From assembly GCA_963840665.1 (NCBI GenBank), contig CAWIZO010000010.1:248001-312000 (forward strand): a stretch of DNA of 64,000 nt. Reading direction: 5' to 3'. Position numbers and translations under genes: made by a program. The notes under the pieces are model-generated. The model did no database searches, was not told the DNA's origin, and saw nothing but the letters and a program-made list of their open reading frames with translations. Shown piece by piece: positions 15,570 to 22,878 of the stretch. This DNA is from DATFTE01 sp963840665. GTDB taxonomy: Bacteria > Acidobacteriota > Terriglobia > Terriglobales > Acidobacteriaceae. Within the stretch, counting starts at the first letter, position 1. Every line of letters begins with the position of its first letter.

Positions 15570-17363
15570 ATGGCGACGACGAGCGCGGTGCCCACGGCAA
15601 AGATCTCTGGCGGCAGCTTTCTGATTAAGACCTGCGAAGCAGAAGTTGTCTTTACTCCGGAAGATTTCACCGAGCAGCAGAATCTGATCGCACAAACCGC
15701 GGAGGAATTTGCCATCAACGAAATCGTTCCCAACATTGAGAAGCTGGAGCGCAAGGATTTTCCGCTGCTTCGCGAGTTGGTAAAGAAGGCCGGCGACCTG
15801 GGATTAAGTGCGGTAGACACCCCGGAGGCATACGGGGGCCTGGAGATGGATAAGGTGACCTCGGCGATCATCGCCGACCGCCTGGCAAGGTACGGTGGGT
15901 TCAGTGCGACGTGGGGCGCCCACACCTGCATCGGCACGCTGCCGATTGTGTATTTCGGGACGGAGGAGCAGAAGAAGAAATATCTGCCGGGGCTCGCGTC
16001 GGGTCAGATGGTGGGCGCCTATGCGCTTTCGGAATCTTCTTCCGCGTCTGATTCCCTGAACTGTCGCACGCGGGCCGTGCTTTCGTCCGACAAGAAGTTT
16101 TACATCTTGAACGGCGAAAAAACCTGGATCACGAATGCCGGATTCGCCGACCTGTTCACTGTCTTTGCCAAGGTGGACGGAGAGAAGTTTACCGCTTTCC
16201 TCATTGAACGCAATTTTCCTGGATTCTCCATAGGCGCCGAAGAGCACAAGATGGGCATTCGCGGCTCTTCTACCTGTCCACTCATCCTGACGGATTGCAA
16301 GGTGCCGGTGGAGAACGTTCTGGGAGAAATCGGGAAGGGGCATCACATAGCGTTTAACGTTCTAAATGTGGGGCGATTCAAGTTGGGAGCGGGATCGGTG
16401 GGCGCGTCCCGCGCTTGCCTCGAGAGCTCGATTGCCTATGCCAAGCAGCGTAAGGCCTTCGGCAAAGTGATTGCCGATTTCGGATTGATTCGCGAGAAGC
16501 TGGCGAATATCGCGGTGGGTGTTTTCACTGGCGAAGCGATGGCATATCGTACGGTCGGCATGATGGATGCGGCGATCGCAGATCTGGGGGATGCGCACAC
16601 TACAGATATGCTCGCCGTGCGTAAGGTGATCGACGAGTATGCCATCGAATGCTCCATTCTCAAGGTGTGGGGTTCGGAGCTGATTGATTTCGTAGTCGAC
16701 GAGATGGTGCAGATCTACGGTGGGTACGGCTTTGTCGAGGAATATCCAGCGGAGCGGGCTTATCGCGATTCGCGCGTCAACCGGATCTTCGAGGGTACCA
16801 ACGAAATCAACCGGCTAGTGATCACCGGCTTCCTGCTGAAGCGGGCGATGTCGGGGCAGTTGCCGCTGATGCCGGCGATTAAGAAATTGATGGACGAAGT
16901 CATCTCGGGCGCCACGGCCGACGATGATGGAAACGAGTCCTTCGTAGAAGAACGGAAGCTGGTTGCGGGCGCGAAGAAGCTGGCTTTATTCGCAGCGGGA
17001 ACGGCTTCACAGAAGTACATGCAGGCGATTCAGGACCAGCAGGAAATTATGGGCGCAATCGCTGACATGGTGATTGAGACGTATGCCATGGAGTCGGCCC
17101 TGTTGCGAGCACAAAAGCTGGCAGCTCGCAATGGCAAGCCGGACCTGACGATTGCGATGACTCGCGTTTATCTATCCGGCGGGATAGAGAAGATTGAAAG
17201 CAATGCCCGCAGAGTCGTTGCAGCCGTGGCTGAGGGCGACATGCTGCGATCGCAAATGGCGATCGTGCGCCGGCTGGCCAAGCATGAGCCTTTCAATACG
17301 ATTGCGCTGCGTGAACAGATTGCGCAGAGAATCATCGACGCGGGCAAGTACGTCATCGCGTAA
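15570..17363 (+). CDS. acyl-CoA dehydrogenase
   Basis: The 597-residue flavoprotein has the ACAD pattern: YALSESSSASDSLNCRTRAV, GEKTWITNAGFADLFTVFAK, FGKVIADFGLIREKLANIAV and the base region VQIYGGYGFVEEYPAERAYR followed by RIFEGTNEINRL. The C-terminal extension of about 170 residues is like the VLCAD/ACAD9 group rather than short-chain enzymes. It probably oxidises long acyl-CoAs to trans-2-enoyl-CoA, passing electrons to ETF (genes at 31728-33505). AGGAGAGAG precedes ATG 15570. Confidence 0.9.
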   Translation: MATTSAVPTAKISGGSFLIKTCEAEVVFTPEDFTEQQNLIAQTAEEFAINEIVPNIEKLERKDFPLLRELVKKAGDLGLSAVDTPEAYGGLEMDKVTSAIIADRLARYGGFSATWGAHTCIGTLPIVYFGTEEQKKKYLPGLASGQMVGAYALSESSSASDSLNCRTRAVLSSDKKFYILNGEKTWITNAGFADLFTVFAKVDGEKFTAFLIERNFPGFSIGAEEHKMGIRGSSTCPLILTDCKVPVENVLGEIGKGHHIAFNVLNVGRFKLGAGSVGASRACLESSIAYAKQRKAFGKVIADFGLIREKLANIAVGVFTGEAMAYRTVGMMDAAIADLGDAHTTDMLAVRKVIDEYAIECSILKVWGSELIDFVVDEMVQIYGGYGFVEEYPAERAYRDSRVNRIFEGTNEINRLVITGFLLKRAMSGQLPLMPAIKKLMDEVISGATADDDGNESFVEERKLVAGAKKLALFAAGTASQKYMQAIQDQQEIMGAIADMVIETYAMESALLRAQKLAARNGKPDLTIAMTRVYLSGGIEKIESNARRVVAAVAEGDMLRSQMAIVRRLAKHEPFNTIALREQIAQRIIDAGKYVIA

Positions 17364-17383
17364 CCGATGTCCAAGAGGTGGGG

Positions 17384-19012
17384 ATGTTGCTGTCCCTGAG
17401 CGAACGCGACCTGCAGCGGTTCACACCGGAGGAATTGCAGGTCGCGTTTTTTGCTTCTTACCCGACGACCGCAGAACGAGTGATCGCGATTGAAACTTTG
17501 CTGCGCGGCCCCGCAGGGCCATTTTTGCGGGAGCGAATTGGGCGCTGGGTGATTGAACGCCTGCCGGCAGCAGAGTTGGTTCCGGAGAAATATTCCGCTT
17601 GGCGTCCGCTGGTGCAGGACGCGATGCTGTTCATGTTTCTCAACCTCTCGGTGGAGAGGCTCGCCCCCAAGCTGGTTGAACAGTTGGAACTCCCAGCGAA
17701 AACGCCGACCGGGGCGCGTCTGCTGAAACTCATCGCTAAGGTGCCGGGCCTGCAAAAACTTGGGCAAGTGCTAGCCAGAAACCGGCACCTGCATCCGCGG
17801 CTGCGAAGGTCGCTCACGGAACTTGAAGACGGAATCGCGGATATGGAAGCGGGGCAGGTCCGCGCCATCATCGTTGAGGAACTGGGTCCCAGGCTGGACG
17901 CGCACTCTGTCAATATCAAGCCGGGCATCTTCCGCGAAGCGAGTGTCAGCGCGGTAGTGCGATTTACCTGGAAGAATTCAGAAACAGACGGGCGGGAGCG
18001 CGGCGTATTCAAGGTGATGAAACCCCACATTCCCGTGTACTTCGCTGAGGATATGCATCTGCTGGCTCAACTAGCGAAATATGTCGCCAAGAAACATCGC
18101 GAGTACGGATTCGCAAAACGGGTCCTGCCAGAAACCTTCAGCGATGTGCGGCGCCTGCTGCAGCATGAAGTGCAGTTCTCACGAGAGCAAGCGACACTGA
18201 TTGAAGCGCAACGCATCTACGGTTCCATAATTGGAGTTCGCGTTCCGCGTCTGATACCGCAACTATGTACTGCCAAGATCACGGCCATGACGGAGGAGCG
18301 GGGCAAGAAAGTAACGAACGCTGTTGCTTCCATGCCGCAGTGGCGAAGGGCCCGCGTCTCGGAATTGTTGGTCGAGGCTTTTCTAGCGGTCCCGGTCTTT
18401 TCGCAAGAGAAGGACGCGATGTTTCATGCGGATCCGCACGCAGGCAACCTTCTCTATGACAAGGAAAGGGAAGAGCTCGTTATTCTCGATTGGGCTTTGA
18501 CCGAACGAGTGAATGCCGAACAACGACGGCATCTCGCATTGCTGTTCCTGCTGACCGCCCTGCGGGATCCGAATGGGATTGTCAGGCAGATCCAGGCGCT
18601 AAGCCGCGGAGGCGCGAGACGCAAGAAATCACAAGTGAAGATCATTCGCGATTGCGAAGAGACGTTCATCGCTCGACTTCCCCTTACACGCATTCCGGGA
18701 GCGCACGATGCGCTGAGTCTGCTGGAAGAAATCGCGATGAAGGGCGTCCGTTTACCGGCACCGCTCATTATGTTGCGCAAAGTGCTATTCACTCTGGATG
18801 GCGTGCAGCACGACATTGGCGATCCAGAGGTCAGCATGATTTCCGTTTTCGCGCGCCACGCCTCGCAACGCTTGATGACGAGTTGGAAGGCGTTCGGCGC
18901 GCCGCTTTCACTGCGAGATTGGGTGTCGGTGCAATCAAGTGCCCTTTTCTACGGCAGCCGGTTGTGCTGGCAAGGTGCACAGAACGTGCTGAACAGCCAG
19001 AGTCAGCCTTGA
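17384..19012 (+). CDS. ABC1/UbiB (ADCK) kinase-like protein
   Basis: The 542-residue protein shows the atypical kinase set: KLGQ in LQKLGQVLARNRHLHPRLRR, the Ala-rich-loop equivalent REASVSAVVRF, the lysine in GVFKVMKP, catalytic FHADPHAGNLLYD and the metal motif ILDWALTERV. The N-terminal 130 residues are helical and unrecognised. UbiB-type proteins support isoprenoid lipid or quinone synthesis or extraction from the membrane. The start is ATG 17384, beside AGAGGTGGGG; a GTG at 17378 is in frame. It is close behind the dehydrogenase (20 bp), so probably one transcript. Confidence 0.8.
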   Translation: MLLSLSERDLQRFTPEELQVAFFASYPTTAERVIAIETLLRGPAGPFLRERIGRWVIERLPAAELVPEKYSAWRPLVQDAMLFMFLNLSVERLAPKLVEQLELPAKTPTGARLLKLIAKVPGLQKLGQVLARNRHLHPRLRRSLTELEDGIADMEAGQVRAIIVEELGPRLDAHSVNIKPGIFREASVSAVVRFTWKNSETDGRERGVFKVMKPHIPVYFAEDMHLLAQLAKYVAKKHREYGFAKRVLPETFSDVRRLLQHEVQFSREQATLIEAQRIYGSIIGVRVPRLIPQLCTAKITAMTEERGKKVTNAVASMPQWRRARVSELLVEAFLAVPVFSQEKDAMFHADPHAGNLLYDKEREELVILDWALTERVNAEQRRHLALLFLLTALRDPNGIVRQIQALSRGGARRKKSQVKIIRDCEETFIARLPLTRIPGAHDALSLLEEIAMKGVRLPAPLIMLRKVLFTLDGVQHDIGDPEVSMISVFARHASQRLMTSWKAFGAPLSLRDWVSVQSSALFYGSRLCWQGAQNVLNSQSQP

Positions 19013-19087
19013 GTGGCGATATGTAGGCAAGTATCCACGACCCGGACCAGCGAAGCGTTCACAAAGGCTGATCGAGTCTGCCTGCGA

Positions 19088-19102
19088 GTCCCGTTTTGGG
19101 AC
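19088..19102. promoter_or_regulatory. GTCCC-GTTTT-GGGAC inverted repeat
   Basis: This is a perfect 5-bp dyad, the reverse complement of the core at 12945-12957. It lies 186 bp upstream of phasin copy 2. It may also be the end of the preceding transcript, as no other terminator is seen. Confidence 0.35.
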
Positions 19103-19221
19103 ACAGGTCGAGTAACCCGCATGTGGCCTAGAGTCTTTCATTTGTGAGTACTCGCATCCCCGAACCGTCCGCCTTTTCCTTAGCGATGTCCTGCCGCAAC
19201 GCAACACGAAGCGCTTTGTTG

Positions 19222-19273
19222 TTGACATAAACAACTCATAGTAATACATGTTAAGTGATGCTGCAGTGCAGCA
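19222..19273 (+). promoter_or_regulatory. promoter and PhaR-type operator of phasin copy 2
   Basis: A TTGACA -35 box lies at 19222-19227. A weak -10 (TACATG) follows at 17 bp. The palindrome TGCTGCAGTGCAGCA (19259-19273) is directly upstream of GGAGGG and the start, the same order as before phasin copy 1. Confidence 0.6.
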
Positions 19274-19287
19274 ATTGGAGGGTTATT

Positions 19288-20211
19288 ATGAAGAAGCAAA
19301 CCAAGTCCGGGCACGCCCACTCCGGCCCGCCGACCTTTGTCTCCCTGCTGACCGGGTGGGTGCAGCAAGGGGTTGAGAGTTTCTTTGCGACGCAGCGAAT
19401 TTTAGTGGATATCGCCATGCGCCAAAACGTGGCTGCGACAAAAAACATGCGGGAAGGAATTTTTGATACCGAGAATTCTCCGGTGACGATCCTGGCGGAG
19501 CTGGCGACCGAAGGGACCTCGAGCTTCGTGGAAGCGCAGAAGATTCTGCTGAACCTGGCGCACCAGGAAAATGAAATCCTGATGAATGTTGGTAAGGAGC
19601 GGTTGGCTGGGTCAGTGCGAGCCGTAGCCGCGACCGACCTGGTTCGGCGCAGCCTGGAAACGTTTATCAGGATGCAACAGGACTTCTTGACGACGACCAG
19701 CAAGCAGACGCTGCAGTGGTTAGAGGCGGTGAAAGAAGGGAAGGGCTATCAAAATACCCACTTGGTTGAATCCGCCCGCGAAGGAATGGAAACCTTTGTC
19801 CAGGCACAGAAGAAGTTCCTCGATGTGATTGCGCAAGAGACCGCAAGGGCGGCGAGTGGCAAGCATGAGCAGCACGTCAAGACGGTGAAGAAGACCGAGT
19901 TGTCGAAGCTGGCGACCGAAGCCACCAACTTGTTCATCGACGCGCAAAAGAAGCTGCTTGATGTCGTGGGCCAGCAGACGAACGTAAGCCTCAAAGCGGC
20001 GACCAAGACGATGGCAATGCTCTCGCCCTCGCGGATCCTGCCGATGGCCAATCTTACCGGAGACGGAGTCAAAAGCTTTGTCACCGCCGAAAAGGCATTG
20101 ATCGAGTCGATGATCAAACCGCGGAATGCGGCTCGTGCGATTAATCGTCGTCCGCCACACACTGTGCATGAAAAGACTGCAAAGACCCGGGCGGCGCACG
20201 CCGGGGCTTGA
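19288..20211 (+). CDS. phasin-like protein (copy 2)
   Basis: The 307-residue helical protein is a paralog of 11910-12839. It opens with FVSLLTGWVQQGVESFFATQ, followed by repeats of the kind FVEAQKILLNLAHQENEILM, FVQAQKKFLDVIAQETARAA and FIDAQKKLLDVVGQQT. The tail is basic. ATG 19288 has GGAGG 7 bp upstream, so it is preferred to 19255. The operator in its leader suggests PhaR control. It is probably a granule surface protein. The two copies flank the ligase/dehydrogenase/ABC1 genes, one on each side and outward or inward facing in turn. Confidence 0.7.
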   Translation: MKKQTKSGHAHSGPPTFVSLLTGWVQQGVESFFATQRILVDIAMRQNVAATKNMREGIFDTENSPVTILAELATEGTSSFVEAQKILLNLAHQENEILMNVGKERLAGSVRAVAATDLVRRSLETFIRMQQDFLTTTSKQTLQWLEAVKEGKGYQNTHLVESAREGMETFVQAQKKFLDVIAQETARAASGKHEQHVKTVKKTELSKLATEATNLFIDAQKKLLDVVGQQTNVSLKAATKTMAMLSPSRILPMANLTGDGVKSFVTAEKALIESMIKPRNAARAINRRPPHTVHEKTAKTRAAHAGA

Positions 20212-20327
20212 TGAAGCCGGATTTCGACGTTGGGCTCATTGGATCCTGATGACGTGCCATTTATCGCAATCGACCCGTCATCAGAGTCCTTGTAAGATTC
20301 GCATCGCGCGATGTGCGCATCACTAGG

Positions 20328-21146
20328 ATGAAGAGCAATCACGTGAAAAAAAAGGGGTCAGGGCGCCGCCGCTCCACCGTGCCGCCTGCGGCATCCCGCA
20401 TTCACGAGCATGAAGCGGGGATGGACATTCCTATATGGCGGGAAGCTCTGTTCGGCGCCGAACTCCTGCTACTGCATGCCTCGCCGGTTTACTACGGATT
20501 GGGAATTCCGCGCGGGGATCATTCCGCTGTAGTTGTGATTCCGGGTTTTCTCGGCACCGACCTGTACATGACTCATCTGCATTCATGGCTGGAGCGGATC
20601 GGGTATCGGGCTTACCTTTCCGGGATAGGGCTGAATGCCGAGTGTCCGAACTTGCTGATTCGCTATCGCCTGGCCGAGACCATCCGGCAAGCGGTTGAGG
20701 ATACTGGCAGGAAAGTTCACCTGATTGGACACAGTCTGGGAGGGATCATCGCTCGCTCCCTCGCTTCCCAGCGACCCAAAGATATTGCATCGGTGATCAC
20801 TCTCGCTGCGCCCATTCGTGGCACGGTGATGCATCCATCGATCGTGCGCGCGGCCAGCGCGGTTCGAGATGAGATCTTGAATCATCATGGGCATGGTGTT
20901 CTCCCGGATTGCTACACGCCGCGATGTACGTGCGATTTTCTCAGCTCTCTGCGGGGCACGCTGCCTTCCTCGATTGCCGAAACAGCCATCTATACCAAGG
21001 ACGATGGAGTGGTGGACTGGCGATATTGCAGGACGGGAGACAGCGATCTGGACTTCGAGGTGCCGGGGACGCATGTCGGCCTGGTCTTCAATCCGTCTGC
21101 CTACACCATCATCGCCGAACGTCTCGCCGAGGCTTCGCAAGGCTGA
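20328..21146 (+). CDS. alpha/beta hydrolase, lipase-like
   Basis: The 272-residue protein has VVVIPGFLGTDLYM (oxyanion region) and the nucleophile elbow LIGHSLGGIIAR. Asp in KDDGVVDWRYC and His in PGTHVGLVFNP complete a likely triad. It lacks a signal peptide, so it is cytoplasmic. Its position between the phasin and lipid-synthesis genes suggests action on stored lipid or polyester, but this is inference. The start is ATG 20328; GTG 20313 is an alternative. Confidence 0.75.
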   Translation: MKSNHVKKKGSGRRRSTVPPAASRIHEHEAGMDIPIWREALFGAELLLLHASPVYYGLGIPRGDHSAVVVIPGFLGTDLYMTHLHSWLERIGYRAYLSGIGLNAECPNLLIRYRLAETIRQAVEDTGRKVHLIGHSLGGIIARSLASQRPKDIASVITLAAPIRGTVMHPSIVRAASAVRDEILNHHGHGVLPDCYTPRCTCDFLSSLRGTLPSSIAETAIYTKDDGVVDWRYCRTGDSDLDFEVPGTHVGLVFNPSAYTIIAERLAEASQG

Positions 21147-21277
21147 GGCCGGCTTTCACGCCTGCCCAATCTGACATCACTCGCTTCTGTATGCCGCGTC
21201 ACCGCTTTGCCACGCGAAGTCACGTATCCTGCAACGCCAGCAGCGAATCTGAAGCGGTCTCGCGGGAGGGCATTGCT

Positions 21278-21463
21278 ATGAGCGTGAACCCTTGGCCATG
21301 GAGCGACGAGGAAGAAGCGCAGTGGGAACGGGAATTGAGACAGCAGGAATTTGGCTGGATCGATGAACTGATCGACCACATGATCAGCGATGCTCTGGCC
21401 GGTTCTAGTTACGATCCTCTCCAACCACAGGAGAACTGGCTAGAAGAAGAGGTTGTTTCCTGA
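21278..21463 (+). CDS. small acidic hypothetical protein
   Basis: The 61-residue frame MSVNPWPWSDEEEAQWEREL continues to LEEEVVS. GGAGG lies 8 bp upstream of ATG 21278. The composition is acidic and Trp-rich. It is convergent with the next gene, 15 bp apart. No family is recognised; coding status rests on the ribosome site and composition. Confidence 0.5.
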   Translation: MSVNPWPWSDEEEAQWERELRQQEFGWIDELIDHMISDALAGSSYDPLQPQENWLEEEVVS

Positions 21464-21477
21464 AATGGGGCGCGCCA

Positions 21478-22230
21478 CTAGGTAAGGGCGCGACGCGTCG
21501 CCTCAAGCGTATTGATCAACGATTCTCTAGGTAAATTCTGGATAATCGGCTCGATCATCCATCCCAGCCCGAAGGGCACGTCGCGAGTCAGGGAAATGGC
21601 TCGGCACTCGGCGTACACGCCATCTTCGTTTTCCTGAAACCTCCAGTAGGAATAAAGGCGCCACAAGAATCCGCGGCCCGTATCCGGCGGGAGCTCTTTC
21701 TCATTCACGCTGCCCGCGTTTTCAACCTCGGCAATGCGGGTGGTACGAGAGTGACAAAGCCAGCGGTGTCGGTCCAACCGACGATAGACCACGTCATGAT
21801 CGGTATCGAGAATGACGGTAATGATTTTCTTCTTAAGAAGCCGCAGATAAATCTTGAAGTGATTCCCCTGCCGGCTTAACAGCGCCGACTCCATGACATC
21901 AGGTGCGTAGATCACTTTGTGATCATCGTAGTCCTGAATGAGGGCCAGAGTTTTTGCGATGGTCGTGCTGGGAATGAAAACGGCGCCAATCCAGTCGTGA
22001 ATCAAGCCGTTCGGTACTTTAACCGGGCCCTGGCCGGAGAAGAACTCGGCCGCGATCTTACCGTTTTGCACCTGCCGAGCGATCGCAGGAGGACCGTCCG
22101 ACCAAAGGAACTCATCGGAGTCTCTCTCTGTATCCTTCATTTTCGATTCAGCCACCCGAACGTATTTCGCAAACGCCTTCAGCGTTTCAGGCTTAAGGCT
22201 CACGGGGTTCGCGGCGCGCGTCATAGGCAT
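21478..22230 (-). CDS. conserved hypothetical protein, SRPBCC/START-like
   Basis: The 250-residue protein has no signal peptide. It carries beta strand/helix alternation: KIYLRLLKKKIITVILDTDH, FLWRLYSYWRFQENEDGVYA, ECRAISLTRDVPFGLGWMIE, PIIQNLPRESLINTLEATRR. The last 60 residues match the way polyketide-cyclase/START-like lipid-binding domains end in acidobacterial proteins. The ligand is unknown. It is divergent from the small membrane protein; a GTGA-N6-TCAC palindrome sits between them. Confidence 0.6.
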   Translation of the reverse strand: MPMTRAANPVSLKPETLKAFAKYVRVAESKMKDTERDSDEFLWSDGPPAIARQVQNGKIAAEFFSGQGPVKVPNGLIHDWIGAVFIPSTTIAKTLALIQDYDDHKVIYAPDVMESALLSRQGNHFKIYLRLLKKKIITVILDTDHDVVYRRLDRHRWLCHSRTTRIAEVENAGSVNEKELPPDTGRGFLWRLYSYWRFQENEDGVYAECRAISLTRDVPFGLGWMIEPIIQNLPRESLINTLEATRRALT

Positions 22231-22342
22231 CGACCTATTGCGAATCGTCGGCTGTCGCTACCAGCTTGTCAAGGTAGCGCGGCCCCAAACCCGCCGCACG
22301 CGGAGAGCTGGCGGTCGCCATGCATCATGCTGCCCGACGCTG

Positions 22343-22356
22343 GTGACGCGAGTCAC
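22343..22356. promoter_or_regulatory. GTGA-N6-TCAC palindrome (CRP/FNR-family type)
   Basis: GTGACGCGAGTCAC is a perfect dyad between the divergent START-like gene and the small membrane protein/adhE unit. Control of adhE by a CRP/FNR-family protein would be sensible, but this is inference. Confidence 0.45.
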
Positions 22357-22421
22357 AGCGATGAGGCAGCGTGGGCAGTAACCTGTCTCTGCAGGTAATG
22401 ACTGGCCAGCAGGGAAATCTT

Positions 22422-22808
22422 ATGAGCTTCTGCGAGTGGGAGAAATCCAGCATGAACTACGGCCGCAAGCTTATGCATTCTGGAGTCGAGGGCGCGCGTT
22501 CTGGGGAGGAAGAATTTCTCCATGGTCGACCCATTACTCCATTTCTGAATGAGTCGGCGCAACATGCTGTCATGGCGGCCACCATTGGAGCGGCGATCGG
22601 TCTGTTGAGCGGGTTCGCGGCCAGACGAAGTGCTTCCACGAGCAAACCCCTCGCCGGCTTAATCTTCGGGGGCGCGTTCGGTTTCGGAGCGGGTGTCGCA
22701 TGGGAATGCCGGCATTTGGGCGCAAGCGTGATCGCCAGCGCTCTGAAGAGCATTGGTCAAGCGCGGGACGAACACTGGCTCGAGAAAAACCCGATCGACT
22801 ACGCGTAG
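22422..22808 (+). CDS. small membrane protein with Gly-zipper segments
   Basis: The 128-residue protein has two hydrophobic Gly/Ala-rich helices (AVMAATIGAAIGLLSGFAA and LAGLIFGGAFGFGAGVAW), giving a hairpin in the membrane. Small residues are spaced as in glycine zippers. I chose ATG 22422 because AGGGA lies 7 bp upstream; ATG 22452 with GGGAG is also plausible. It lies 70 bp before adhE. No family is recognised. Confidence 0.6.
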   Translation: MSFCEWEKSSMNYGRKLMHSGVEGARSGEEEFLHGRPITPFLNESAQHAVMAATIGAAIGLLSGFAARRSASTSKPLAGLIFGGAFGFGAGVAWECRHLGASVIASALKSIGQARDEHWLEKNPIDYA

Positions 22809-22878
22809 AGATCCGGCAATTCTCTCTCTCCCGACCCCATCGTGACGAGAGACATTCACGACCGGTGAGGGAGGCACA

